Of a DNA stretch of 55,481 bases, positions 35,799 through 44,985 are shown one piece after another. The stretch's first letter is position 1; every line of letters begins with the position of its first letter. The notes below the pieces were generated by a model that was not told the DNA's origin, searched no databases, and saw only the letters and a list, made by a program, of their open reading frames with translations. Source of the stretch: an uncultured Pseudomonadota bacterium (GTDB lineage: Bacteria > Bdellovibrionota_B > Oligoflexia > Oligoflexales > CAIYRB01); NCBI GenBank assembly GCA_903915625.1, contig CAIWTN010000111.1, positions 1-55,481 of the forward strand. Direction: 5' to 3'. A program made the translations under genes and the position numbers.

Positions 35799-37043
35799 AT
35801 GACTAAAGAAGAGCTTGCCAAGTTATGGCAGTTTCCGTGGCCAGTCATGGACGTGCTTATCGGAGGCAAGTCCTCGATAGACTTGACTGAATTAAATATT
35901 CAGTCAAATGCCGAGGCCAGTAACTTTCTGCGCAACTATGGGTACGATCCTGAAACCCCCGGCGACCGTCGCCTCATTCACAGCGTCCAGGTGGAGGCGG
36001 TCACTTTCATCGAACAGCAGCTACTACTACCGCGGGAATGGCAACGGGGGATTAGGCCGCCTGATGAGCTTCTAAATTGCGACGATCCATGCAAATTGCT
36101 GCTCTGGGCATCTAGCAAGAGCTCTGAAGATAGATGGCTCCGTCATTGGGCTTGCGCGGTATTGCGTGTCATGCACACGATCGCACATCTAGAGGGGGTC
36201 CATCGGACTATTGATATGCAGGCGGCTCGCGCTCAAATCTTTTCAAGATTCGAACAGCATCTACAGCGCGAATCCGATGGAGATCTTTGGTTTGGTGGTA
36301 AAAATGGCCGCGTGGAATTAGCGCAAGTGGAGTGGAAAGAGGCCAAAAGCCGTAACTCCATCATTCTAAAACTCTTGCATAAACGCGATAACGTCGCTGA
36401 AACAATTTACGACTACGTGGGAATCAGACTAATCACGAAAAGTCTTTGCGACGTAATGCTCGTGGTAAAACTACTCCATAAATACAATATTATTGTCTAT
36501 CCGAACGCCTATCCGTCACGAGCTCGCAATAATCTAATCGACATCGAGCGCTTCCACGAACAAGTCGAGGTACTTCGGCAAGAACTTTTGGCAGGATCGC
36601 TAACTGTAGGCGATTTTAGTCGAAAAATGGCCAACCTAAATATTGAAGCCTCGCCAGTCACGCAGGCCACTGGCAACCCCCATTCGTTGTCATCTTACCG
36701 AGCCATCCAACTTACCGGCCGCCAACTAATTAAAATTCCACATCAGAAGTTAGAATGGTTAACTAAACTGGCCCAGGCGCAGGCGCCTGGGCAGGCCGAG
36801 CCAAAACTAACCACCGTGTTAGCACTCATGAAGGACCTCTTAAAGAACTGGCCGAGCGGAAAAGAAGGACGCTTTGATGCGGCTTTCTTTCCCTTCGAGG
36901 TGCAAATTCTTGATGTCACCTCCCATCAGCACGCTCAATCAGGTGAAGCGAACCATGACCGATATAAGTCTTCACAAATTCGAGCCGCTCGCAAGCGAGT
37001 GCTGTCCCAGGTGCTTGAGTTCTCCAAAGACGGACCTACGTAA
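35799..37043 (+). CDS. RelA/SpoT-like nucleotidyltransferase-domain protein
   Basis: 414 residues from the ATG at 35799 (AGGAG 7 bases upstream; a GTG at 35778 is possible). Residues from about 180 follow the alarmone-synthetase layout: KSRNSIILKLL (Lys183, Ser187), IYDYVGIRLIT (Asp205, Arg210; compare the 'DL.AVRIV' strand), NPHSLSSYRAIQL (Tyr300; compare 'NGYQSLHTTV'), FPFEVQILD (Glu367) and ANHDRYKSSQ (His386, Lys390). The N-terminal ~140 residues show no HD hydrolase or TGS domain. This may correspond to the deltaproteobacterial TIGR04552/TIGR04562-type proteins (from memory). (p)ppGpp synthesis is possible, not shown. Confidence 0.65.
   Translation: MTKEELAKLWQFPWPVMDVLIGGKSSIDLTELNIQSNAEASNFLRNYGYDPETPGDRRLIHSVQVEAVTFIEQQLLLPREWQRGIRPPDELLNCDDPCKLLLWASSKSSEDRWLRHWACAVLRVMHTIAHLEGVHRTIDMQAARAQIFSRFEQHLQRESDGDLWFGGKNGRVELAQVEWKEAKSRNSIILKLLHKRDNVAETIYDYVGIRLITKSLCDVMLVVKLLHKYNIIVYPNAYPSRARNNLIDIERFHEQVEVLRQELLAGSLTVGDFSRKMANLNIEASPVTQATGNPHSLSSYRAIQLTGRQLIKIPHQKLEWLTKLAQAQAPGQAEPKLTTVLALMKDLLKNWPSGKEGRFDAAFFPFEVQILDVTSHQHAQSGEANHDRYKSSQIRAARKRVLSQVLEFSKDGPT
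36772..36791. repeat. Strong GC hairpin inside the RelA/SpoT-like coding region
   Basis: CCCAGGCG-CAGG-CGCCTGGG, 8-bp perfect stem and 4-base loop, lying in the Ala/Gln/Pro linker between the domain's middle and last motifs. Probably incidental to codon choice in a low-complexity linker, but it may slow translation. Confidence 0.35.
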
Positions 37044-37178
37044 AGTCTGGCCGACGACATTGTTCAGAGCCCTCTAGCAAACAAATTGGCAAGGTGCTAA
37101 AGGACGGTCTGCCCTCGGCTGGCAAATTCAGTGTGCGGGTCTATAGCCTATCGACCATCGACAACCGAAGTGAATATT

Positions 37179-38327
37179 ATGATGAAACATATCTATGTCG
37201 ACGCAAATGGAACTTATCCAGTTGCTCCAAAGCATTACGATGACATTGCCGCTAGGCTTAAATTGGCTGATGGCAATCCTTCTTCTATTCATGCTCCGGG
37301 GCGGAATGCGAAAATTGCGCTGGAGGATGCTCGGACAGCCGTTGCAAAATTGATCGGCGCAAACGCTCAGGAGATCATTTTCACCTCGGGAGCTACCGAG
37401 GCCAATAACATGGTGCTGTCAGGCATCGCCTCAACGCACAAAAATGGTCCGCTCCCGAAAATCATAGTTACTGCGGCGGAGCACTCCGCTGTCATAGAAA
37501 CTGCAAAGGCGTTGGCTCAGCGCGGACTCTGTGATCTCGCCATCGCTCCGGTCTTACCTAACGGTGCTGTGGACACAGAAAAGCTGCTGAGCATGGTGAC
37601 TAGTGATACAGCTCTAGTCGCGCTCATCGCCGCTAATAACGAAACAGGGGTACTTAATCCTCTGATGGAACTGATCGGACAGATTAAAAAGCGCAACCCT
37701 TTAACTCACGTACATACAGATGCCGTACAACTTTTAGGGAAGACGGATCTAACTTGGCTTGGCCAGAGTGGCGTTAACAGCGCGGCGTTCTCTGGACACA
37801 AATTAGGCGCCTTCAAAGGCACCGGCGCACTCTTTTTAAAGCGCGGCACTAGGTTACATCCATTTGTCACAGGTGGAGGCCAGGAGCGCGGACGGAGAGC
37901 TGGCACTGAGAACATGCCAGGCATCGTCTCTTTTGGCTTGAGATGTGCGGAGACACTAGGTCAAGAGGTAGCCTTCGCTACGAGAATGCGCCAATTGCGC
38001 GACCTATGGCTCCAGGTCCTCAGCAAGATCCCCGGTGCAGTAGTGCATGGATCGGGTGCCGATAGTCTACCGAATACAGTAAATTTTCATATCGAGGGAA
38101 TTGCCGGAGACGATATTTTACTGAACTTCGATTTAGCAAATATTTATGCTTCCAGCGGCAGTGCCTGCTCTTCTAGTGTCGCCCGGCCAAGTCATGTCTT
38201 GTTGGCCATGGGATATTCCGAATGGATAGCACTTAACTCAGTCCGAATTAGTTTCACGGCTGAAAATGATGCCGACGACATCGCGTTGATGGCACATGTG
38301 CTGCAGCAAGTGATAGAACGGAAATAA
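37179..38327 (+). CDS. Cysteine desulfurase (NifS/IscS-type, class II aminotransferase fold)
   Basis: 382 residues from the ATG at 37179 (GAAGTGA upstream); the open frame reaches a GTG at 37131. The PLP lysine lies in SGHKLGAFKG (Lys208), ATEANNMVL and NNETG are conserved, and SSGSACSSS carries the catalytic Cys330. It removes sulfur from cysteine for iron-sulfur clusters or tRNA thiolation. iscU and iscA are not adjacent. Followed 14 bases later by the ComF-like gene. Confidence 0.92.
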   Translation: MMKHIYVDANGTYPVAPKHYDDIAARLKLADGNPSSIHAPGRNAKIALEDARTAVAKLIGANAQEIIFTSGATEANNMVLSGIASTHKNGPLPKIIVTAAEHSAVIETAKALAQRGLCDLAIAPVLPNGAVDTEKLLSMVTSDTALVALIAANNETGVLNPLMELIGQIKKRNPLTHVHTDAVQLLGKTDLTWLGQSGVNSAAFSGHKLGAFKGTGALFLKRGTRLHPFVTGGGQERGRRAGTENMPGIVSFGLRCAETLGQEVAFATRMRQLRDLWLQVLSKIPGAVVHGSGADSLPNTVNFHIEGIAGDDILLNFDLANIYASSGSACSSSVARPSHVLLAMGYSEWIALNSVRISFTAENDADDIALMAHVLQQVIERK

Positions 38328-38341
38328 AATTTGCGTGAGAT

Positions 38342-39043
38342 ATGCCCATGTGGCTGCGGCGATACTGCATTGCCTGTTATGGCTCGGTGGATTTTGAATC
38401 AGCGATCGCCAACAATCTGCAGCTTTGCGCAGTCTGCCTTGACGAGTTGAGTGAACTCCAACTATTAGGCTGGTCGCCAGCAAATTTTAGCCCTAAATCA
38501 GAAATTACCGATGTCGCCAGTTTGTTGCGCTATCGTGGGGTAGTTCGTGACCTCGTGCTTCGCGCCAAAGTGCGCGGCGACCATAGAGCGTTGGCGCTGC
38601 TTGTTGCGTTGGCAGCCGATCGCAACGAGGCGATGTCTTTAAGCACATGGTGTGATGCGGTCGTAGCCAACCCTTCGAGCCTCTGGGGCAGAATAAGGGG
38701 GCGCCTTGATATCGCCGGAAAAATCGCATCACAACTGGCCAGCATCGCGGGCAAGCCGCTCCTAAATGCCCCCTTGGATCTACATTGGCGCTGGCAAAAG
38801 CATGCGCTCACCGACCGAAAAAAACGCACAGAAATGGACCCTGTCGAGGCAATAGCTGTGAAGTGGTCAAAATATGTCAGCTCCTGCACTTTTCACCAAC
38901 CAATTAAAAAACACGATGGCCTGACGCGTATTCTGTTGGTGGACGATGTTTTGACCACCGGTGGCACCTTGCAACGGACGGCCATAGCACTCTCCAGAGA
39001 TCGACCTGTCATCGTCCGCGGCTTAACTGTGGCGCGGGCTTGA
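38342..39043 (+). CDS. comF: ComF-family phosphoribosyltransferase-like protein
   Basis: 233 residues: N-terminal CIACYG and later LCAVCLDEL form the zinc-finger of ComF; ILLVDDVLTTGGTL is the PRPP-binding loop. DVA..LRYRG follows the family. Members help DNA uptake in competent bacteria but are also found in non-competent species. It sits between a cysteine desulfurase and mutS. Comparatively divergent in the middle region. Confidence 0.82.
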   Translation: MPMWLRRYCIACYGSVDFESAIANNLQLCAVCLDELSELQLLGWSPANFSPKSEITDVASLLRYRGVVRDLVLRAKVRGDHRALALLVALAADRNEAMSLSTWCDAVVANPSSLWGRIRGRLDIAGKIASQLASIAGKPLLNAPLDLHWRWQKHALTDRKKRTEMDPVEAIAVKWSKYVSSCTFHQPIKKHDGLTRILLVDDVLTTGGTLQRTAIALSRDRPVIVRGLTVARA

Positions 39044-39205
39044 TCTCAAACTTGGTGACAGACCCAGTAAAGCCCTGTCCTCAAAGTATTTAGGCCCTGA
39101 TTTCACTATCAAAAGCTAACACTTCTGGGAGCAAGTCGGCAGCTTTGCTAGACTCCGGCGTTTGCTGATTTTGCTCTATCCAGCGTCTGTTTTGTGAGAG
39201 GAATT

Positions 39206-41959
39206 ATGGGCTTACCAACTCCGGCGGAAACCGCAGCCATGACCCCAATGATGCGTCAATACTGGGACCTGAAGCAACGCTGCGAAGATGCGATTTTATT
39301 CTTCCGGATGGGGGATTTCTTCGAAATATTTGGTGCTGATGCTGAACTAGTAGCACCGATCCTCGAGTTGGTTTTAACCAGCCGAGAGCGCGGCGACGAG
39401 AACAGAATTCCATTTTGCGGAGTTCCTCATCACAGTGCCCGCAATTACTGGCTACGGCTCCTTAAACGCGGCTTTAAGATCGCCATCGCAGATCAGGTCG
39501 AGGATCCGGCAGAGGCCAAGGGCCTTGTGAAACGAGATATTATCCGTGTGCTCACGCCCGGCTGCATTGACGACCCGGAGGCTTTAGATCGCGATGCCCC
39601 AAACTATATTGCCGCCGCCCACGAGGAGCCTGGTAGTGGTAAGTGGGCGGTTGCGATTGCCGATTTATCAACCGGTGAATTACGCCTCGGCAACGTCCCC
39701 GACCTTGATGGACTGCGCAGCGTAATCGAGCAATTCCGACCGAAGGAACTGCTCGCCAGAAGATTTTTTCATCCTGAATTGACCACGCTTCTGGCGTCTT
39801 ATCGCGAGGGCCAATCACTACTTTTAGAAGTACTGGCTGAAGGCCCGCTTCGCGACAAGGCGGAACAAAAAGCGTTGCTTACTGAGGTATTCGGTAAGCC
39901 CGACTTAGCTTCGCAACCCTGTGGAGCGATACTTAGCGGTGAAGCACTAATCACCGCGGTGCTAGTGCACTTCCGCAGCTTGCAAGCTAGTCTCAACCAA
40001 TTCCTAAATGTGCGGCCACTCTATGAACCGCACACTATGACTTTAGATGAGACCGCTGTCCGCGACCTTGAGCTCTTTGAGACAGCCAGAAGACGAGATA
40101 GCGAAGGCAGTTTGATGCGCGAGATCAACTGCACGCTATCACCGATGGGAGCGCGTCTACTTAGGTACTTTTTAGCGCATCCTTTGCTGGACCCCAAACA
40201 AATCCGCACTCGTCATTCTGCTGTGCGCGGGCTACTAACTCTTGGTGAGTCACGGTTAACTGAGGCACGTTCTCAGCTAAAATCGTTACCAGATTTGGAA
40301 AGATTGGCGACTAGGGTAATTGCCGGAACAGCAACTCCACCAGACTTAGCGCGCGTGTTACAAACCTTAAACAGTGCTAAGTGGCTACTAGATCAGCTTC
40401 TCGGCAATAAAGCGGAACATCTACCAGACGATCTCCACAAGTCTGTCTCTACTGGGCTGAGGTTTTATAAAGATCCGCTCAAAGTACTAACAGAAAGTAT
40501 CACGTCCGAGCCACGCGCTCTGGGTAGTGGCACAGGAATTTTTGTGACAGGCTACGACCAAGAGCTGGATCGCCTCAACGAACTGGCACGCAATGGTGAA
40601 GCCAAGGTAGAGTCCTATCAAGAGAAGCTGCGTGTAGCGACTGGCATTGGCAGCCTGAAGATTAAACAGCACAAATCTTACGGCCTACTCATTGAAGTCA
40701 CGCGCACTCACACTGCCAAAATTCCGTCGGATTTTATCCGCAGACAGACGATGGTCAACTGTGACCGTTTTGTGACAGTTGAACTGCAAGAACTTAGTGA
40801 AACTCTACTGTCTGCCAGTGACAAAGCCGTTGTCCGCGAAGCTGAGTTATTCCGCGACTTACTTGAGGGCCTGGCAAAGTTTAAGGTCGAAATGCGCTCC
40901 GTGGCTCAAGCACTTGGCACGTTTGACCTGCTCCAATCCTTTGCATGGCTAGCCCTTAAGCAAGGTTACTGTGAGCCGCAAGTTTCCGATGATCAAAGGC
41001 TCGAGCTCAAATCTTCAAGACACCCCGTGGTCGAGCGATATGTGGGCCGTCATCAATATACGGCTAACGACATCACAATCACCCCAGAAAAGAAGCATTT
41101 GCTTATCACCGGCCCCAACATGGCTGGAAAATCGACCATCATGCGGCAAGTAGCCCTGACAGCGATTCTTAACCAAATTGGCAGTTTTGTTCCCGCTCAA
41201 AGCGCCCGATTACCCGTATTTGACCGCATTTTCACTCGCGTCGGTGCAAGCGATGACCTAGCCCGTGGCCAGTCAACTTTCATGGTCGAAATGGCCGAAT
41301 CAGCAAACATACTGAGGCATGCGAGCCCAAATAGCCTCGTGATCTTGGACGAGGTAGGCCGTGGTACTTCAACTCGAGACGGTCTGGCTATCGCAGCGGC
41401 AATCTTGCAAGATCTTGCCTTGCGCGTACGCTGCTATTCTATGTTTGCCACGCACTTCCATGAATTAGTTAAAGTCGCGGCAGAGCTTCCATCCGTTATT
41501 CTGATGCAAACCGAGGTACTTGAGCAAAAGGATAGTATTTTATTCACGCATAGATTGAAGGAAGGATCTGTCGACAACTCTTACGGACTCGAAGTCGCAA
41601 GACTCGCCGGTATTCCCAGTAGAGTTCTAGAAAAAGCTGCGACTTATCTAGAATTGAGCCTCGACGAACAGAGCAACCAAAACGTCGCTGCTGTGACAAC
41701 CCCGAGAGCCATCCAGGGAGCTAGCGCCCAGCAGGCAGTCCTACCTCTAGAGCGGATGGGCCTGAACCAATCCGCTGCTCAATCTATCGTGTCCGAGACG
41801 GGGCCAGTTTCACCTCCAGAATCTCCTGTCTTGGAGCGACTGCAGCACCTCAACTTAAATCGCGTCACGCCATTGCAAGCCCTCAATATTCTTTCAGAAT
41901 TACAAGGGCTGCTAGGGCAGAGGCGAGCCCAAAGCTTGTTCTCAGAGGAGACCTACTAG
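39206..41959 (+). CDS. mutS: DNA mismatch repair protein MutS
   Basis: 917 residues from the ATG at 39206 (AGAGGA just upstream; a GTG four codons earlier is less likely). The mismatch-reading FxE motif appears as GDFFEIF, P-loop as GPNMAGKST and Walker B as VILDEVGRGTSTRDGLAIA, with ATHFHEL; all domains I-V are present. The C-terminal helix-turn-helix dimerisation region follows a Gln/Ala-rich linker. It finds mismatches and recruits MutL (not in the window). Confidence 0.97.
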   Translation: MGLPTPAETAAMTPMMRQYWDLKQRCEDAILFFRMGDFFEIFGADAELVAPILELVLTSRERGDENRIPFCGVPHHSARNYWLRLLKRGFKIAIADQVEDPAEAKGLVKRDIIRVLTPGCIDDPEALDRDAPNYIAAAHEEPGSGKWAVAIADLSTGELRLGNVPDLDGLRSVIEQFRPKELLARRFFHPELTTLLASYREGQSLLLEVLAEGPLRDKAEQKALLTEVFGKPDLASQPCGAILSGEALITAVLVHFRSLQASLNQFLNVRPLYEPHTMTLDETAVRDLELFETARRRDSEGSLMREINCTLSPMGARLLRYFLAHPLLDPKQIRTRHSAVRGLLTLGESRLTEARSQLKSLPDLERLATRVIAGTATPPDLARVLQTLNSAKWLLDQLLGNKAEHLPDDLHKSVSTGLRFYKDPLKVLTESITSEPRALGSGTGIFVTGYDQELDRLNELARNGEAKVESYQEKLRVATGIGSLKIKQHKSYGLLIEVTRTHTAKIPSDFIRRQTMVNCDRFVTVELQELSETLLSASDKAVVREAELFRDLLEGLAKFKVEMRSVAQALGTFDLLQSFAWLALKQGYCEPQVSDDQRLELKSSRHPVVERYVGRHQYTANDITITPEKKHLLITGPNMAGKSTIMRQVALTAILNQIGSFVPAQSARLPVFDRIFTRVGASDDLARGQSTFMVEMAESANILRHASPNSLVILDEVGRGTSTRDGLAIAAAILQDLALRVRCYSMFATHFHELVKVAAELPSVILMQTEVLEQKDSILFTHRLKEGSVDNSYGLEVARLAGIPSRVLEKAATYLELSLDEQSNQNVAAVTTPRAIQGASAQQAVLPLERMGLNQSAAQSIVSETGPVSPPESPVLERLQHLNLNRVTPLQALNILSELQGLLGQRRAQSLFSEETY

Positions 41960-41988
41960 GAAGTCCAGCTCGGAGGCATGGGAGTGAC

Positions 41989-42017
41989 TTGTATTTTCGG
42001 ATTCCTGTTAATATACT
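41989..42017 (+). promoter_or_regulatory. Sigma70-type promoter of the DksA-like gene
   Basis: TTGTAT (41989-41994) and TATACT (42012-42017) with a 17-base spacer. Transcription would start near 42024, leaving a leader of about 75 bases containing an imperfect GGGAACC/GGGTCCC hairpin. Confidence 0.6.
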
Positions 42018-42099
42018 TGCCGCTTATCATCGATCCAGCATGCGAGTGAATCATGGGAACCGGGAAAATCGGGTCCCCCCCGAGCAAGAGGATGAATCG

Positions 42100-43017
42100 A
42101 TGACGCAACGAACTTCCACAAGCTTGAGCGGATGCTCCGTCAAAGCTTTTGCCGTCAAAAAGGCTGCTATGAAAAAAAGCATCAAACCGCAAAAAAAAGC
42201 TGTAACTCCCAGCAAGGCACCAGCAAAAAAACCAGTGGCCGTTAAAAAGGTCGTCGAAACAAAAAGCAAGCCTTCGGCGACTAAAAGCTCGACCGAAAAG
42301 AAAGCAGCACCAGTGAGCACCAACAAGCCGACTCCTTCCGCAGCAAAAAAGGTCGCTCCAGCGCCGGCAAAGAAAGAAATAGCAAAAAAGTCGGTCTCGA
42401 CTCAGCCAGCGCCTAGCAAAACTGGTGCGAAAAAAGAAATCGAAGAAAAGGTCACACGCGGAACCTCTGTACCGAGCAAAAAAACCGATTCAGCACTAAG
42501 TCGGACAGGTGCTGTCTCCAAATCGGCGGAGCCTGTTAAAGCGTCATCTCTGCCGATCAAAGTCGAACCTAAGATTATCGAGGTACGCCAACCCGAGATC
42601 GTCCCACGCTCACCGGACGAAACGCTATTCTCGGCCGAGGAGCTCGAGACATTTCGGGTGCTGCTAATCAGCGAGCGCAGCAAGATCTTGCAAAAAGCTC
42701 GGCGTACGATGGAAGAAGGAAATATCCAGATCGATAAAAACGAGATGATGGATGAAGTTGACCAAGCTTCGGCAATGGTAGAACAAAATCTAACGTTCCG
42801 TTTGTTAGATCGTGATCGCAAGCTACTGAGCGAAATTGATCATGCTCTGGCAAAGATCGACAGCGGTGATTTCGGCTATTGCGAGGGAACGGGTGAGCCG
42901 ATTCCAAAAAGGCGTCTTGAATTGCGCCCTTGGTGTCGTCATAGCGTTAAGTACAAAGAAAAACTTGAGCGCATGAAAAAATCAGGCCGTGGTGTCGTCG
43001 ACGAAGACGAAGTCTAA
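42100..43017 (+). CDS. DksA-like protein with long Lys/Ala/Pro-rich N-terminus
   Basis: 305 residues from the ATG at 42100 (AGAGGA upstream; the frame is open from 41989, and an ATG at 42169 also has AAAAGG). Residues 20-180 are Lys/Ala/Pro/Ser repeats like histone H1 tails. The C-terminus (LISERSKILQKARRTME, DEVDQASAMVEQNL, DFGYCEGTGEPIPKRRLE) is the DksA/TraR coiled coil and zinc-finger fold, but of the four zinc cysteines only the first is in place. DksA works on RNA polymerase with ppGpp; the basic tail suggests nucleic-acid contact. The protein is much longer than classical DksA (~150). Confidence 0.8.
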   Translation: MTQRTSTSLSGCSVKAFAVKKAAMKKSIKPQKKAVTPSKAPAKKPVAVKKVVETKSKPSATKSSTEKKAAPVSTNKPTPSAAKKVAPAPAKKEIAKKSVSTQPAPSKTGAKKEIEEKVTRGTSVPSKKTDSALSRTGAVSKSAEPVKASSLPIKVEPKIIEVRQPEIVPRSPDETLFSAEELETFRVLLISERSKILQKARRTMEEGNIQIDKNEMMDEVDQASAMVEQNLTFRLLDRDRKLLSEIDHALAKIDSGDFGYCEGTGEPIPKRRLELRPWCRHSVKYKEKLERMKKSGRGVVDEDEV

Positions 43018-43037
43018 ACGGAATCGAATCGAAGAGG

Positions 43038-43062
43038 GCGCAGTTACGCTTGGTAACTGCGC
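43038..43062 (+). terminator. Intrinsic terminator of the DksA-like gene
   Basis: GCGCAGTTAC (43038-43047) pairs perfectly with GTAACTGCGC (43053-43062) over a 5-base loop, followed by TTCCTATTT. Lies 20 bases after the stop, between convergent genes. Confidence 0.75.
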
Positions 43063-43082
43063 TTCCTATTTGCCCCGTGATT

Positions 43083-44429
43083 TTATTGGCTGCAAGCCGT
43101 TGGCTTAGTCGGTGCCAAACTGCCGCTAGTCGGTGCATCAGCTACTAACTTATCAAATCCAGTACATAAATTAGCGATCTGACCAGTGGTAGCCGAGTTA
43201 CTTGTGGCTGCAGACTGAATCTTAGTACTTACGACCTTTGCAAGGCTGGTTGTGATTTGCGATTTCAGCGTTTTAGCGTTGTTTACAGATGTGGCTCCGC
43301 CAGATGCAGTCTTACTAAGCGTCGTCAAGTCACTAAACGCACCCGTTATACTCTTCTGAATGCTGGCGGGCATATTAGCAATTTTACCGAATCCAAGCGT
43401 AACACCCTCTAAATCGGCAATCGTCGCTAGTATCATCGACTTTTGATTTGTGACATCGAATACCTTTCCGACTGCAGTCGACACCTCCGCAACATTTGCC
43501 ACAAGGGTCTCGATATCAGAAGCCGAGCTTGCGCTGCTTTGAGCACTTAACTTACTGCTAGCAACGTCTATACTAGGCTGTGTATTTTCTCCGGACACAT
43601 ATAGCAATGCTCGTTGAAAGGTCACCGCCTCAGCTAAGTGACTAAATGCCCAAAGAAAATGTGCCTGCTCTGAATACTTACGTGTATTTGAAGTAGGAGT
43701 GCAAGTTGTGCTCGCTCCGCGCTGGGCTTGAGCAGTGATAATATCCGCATCAACAAATCGGCACACATCTGCCAGAGCCAAATCGAAATAATTTAACACT
43801 TCAATATTCGCGCGCAGAGTCGCATCCACCTCATTAGGGATATAAAGCTGATTAGTCGCACCAAAAAGATTCAATTGCGCTGGAGCCGGGCTAATATCAG
43901 ACGTACTAAAGAGCTTTGAGAAGAGCTTCTTCTCTTCGGTTTCAGATATCGCGACCAGACTCTGGAGCTTCACCAACACAGCCGAAACTCCGGAAGACGC
44001 CGACCCTGAGGTAGTTGTACTCGGTGTAGCAGTCGTGGGCAGCGCCAATTCAAGATCACCATCTAGGGTAGAAGCGTTGCCAGTAGACGAAGTCGAAGAT
44101 GTGGAGCTGGTCGTTTTGGATAATTTGATCAACTGTCGAGCTAAGATAAACGGATCCACTCCGCCCATCGACAAATGCGTGAAGCCCAAAAGAATACTAG
44201 CACGCTCGTTGTATGGATTTGCTGCCACAAGCTCTTTTGCAAATTTTTCGGCGGTCGCGAAATTACCTGCATCAAATGCGCTCTGAGCTGCAATTAACCG
44301 AGTGTCACCTGCCCCATCATCGCCGCCAAAGACCTTATTGAAGTTTGCGGTCCCCCCGCAACTTGCCAAATGAAAGCAAAGAGCAAGCGGAAGGACGCGA
44401 TAAAACTTAACGACCAACATTGAGTTCAT
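43083..44429 (-). CDS. Hypothetical lipoprotein, TPR-like, 448 residues
   Basis: Start with AGAGGTG ribosome site; lipobox LASC (Cys24). Residues about 45-85 (IAAQSAFDAGNFATAEKFAKELVAANPYNERASILLGFTHLSM) form one or two TPR-like helix pairs. The rest is Ser/Thr/Ala-rich (STTSGSASSG) and helical with no recognised motif. Probably surface-exposed or periplasmic. No functional link; it lies between a DksA-like gene and ftsB. Confidence 0.6.
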   Translation of the reverse strand: MNSMLVVKFYRVLPLALCFHLASCGGTANFNKVFGGDDGAGDTRLIAAQSAFDAGNFATAEKFAKELVAANPYNERASILLGFTHLSMGGVDPFILARQLIKLSKTTSSTSSTSSTGNASTLDGDLELALPTTATPSTTTSGSASSGVSAVLVKLQSLVAISETEEKKLFSKLFSTSDISPAPAQLNLFGATNQLYIPNEVDATLRANIEVLNYFDLALADVCRFVDADIITAQAQRGASTTCTPTSNTRKYSEQAHFLWAFSHLAEAVTFQRALLYVSGENTQPSIDVASSKLSAQSSASSASDIETLVANVAEVSTAVGKVFDVTNQKSMILATIADLEGVTLGFGKIANMPASIQKSITGAFSDLTTLSKTASGGATSVNNAKTLKSQITTSLAKVVSTKIQSAATSNSATTGQIANLCTGFDKLVADAPTSGSLAPTKPTACSQ

Positions 44430-44458
44430 AAAACACCTCTAAGCAGAAGAAGAGGACT

Positions 44459-44752
44459 TTAGTCAGCGAAAAACACGATGTCTTCGTTCGCCTCAGTCAG
44501 GTGATATTTATCCCTTAGCACTTTGCGAGCGTAGCTGGGCGATGTACGTATCCGCTCGATCTCGACACTTAGCTGGTCGCTTTCATTCTGCAGCCCGGCC
44601 ACTGTTTGGCGCAGAACTTCCTGACTTTTGCGTAGCTCATAGTAGCCACTAATCGTGGTCGTCCCACGCGCCAACCCTAGACACATGACAACGAACCCCA
44701 AGGCTAGTAGCAGGGTCACGGCACCACCGGGAATAAATCCACGCTGAGTCAT
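44459..44752 (-). CDS. ftsB: FtsB/DivIC septum-formation protein
   Basis: 97 residues from the ATG at 44752: short cytoplasmic tail, one helix (VTLLLALGFVVMCLGLA), then a coiled coil (YELRKSQEVLRQTVAGLQNESDQLSVEIERI) and RDKYHLTEANEDIVFF, as in FtsB, which links FtsL/FtsQ at the septum. The open frame extends to an ATG at 44800, but a promoter whose -10 overlaps that ATG (TATAAT) argues for the downstream start, which also fits the topology. Confidence 0.85.
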   Translation of the reverse strand: MTQRGFIPGGAVTLLLALGFVVMCLGLARGTTTISGYYELRKSQEVLRQTVAGLQNESDQLSVEIERIRTSPSYARKVLRDKYHLTEANEDIVFFAD

Positions 44753-44798
44753 TGCGAGGCTCTGATGAAATTGTGATGATAGTGGGTAGGGATGCTTC

Positions 44799-44829
44799 AT
44801 TATAACACGAGGAGCATATCAGGCGTCAA
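44799..44829 (-). promoter_or_regulatory. Candidate promoter of ftsB
   Basis: Minus strand -35 TTGACG (44829-44824) and -10 TATAAT (44804-44799) with a 19-base spacer, one or two longer than ideal. The -10 contains the first ATG of the frame. Confidence 0.5.
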
Positions 44830-44985
44830 AAACACCAAAAGGCTGACAATGGGCACCCAATCGCCTGAAGATATGAGGGAAAGTGTAAAATGTCGGACAA
44901 AGCATCAAATTAAGCTAAAGTTTTTCAGAATTTTTCCGATACCTAGCGCGATTGACCAGGATCGTCGTTCTCACAGAGGTGAAGT

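Noticed and set aside
42402-42821. Minus-strand 139-codon ORF
   Set aside because: Reverse-strand reading of the DksA-like gene; Ser/Arg-rich, no ribosome site.
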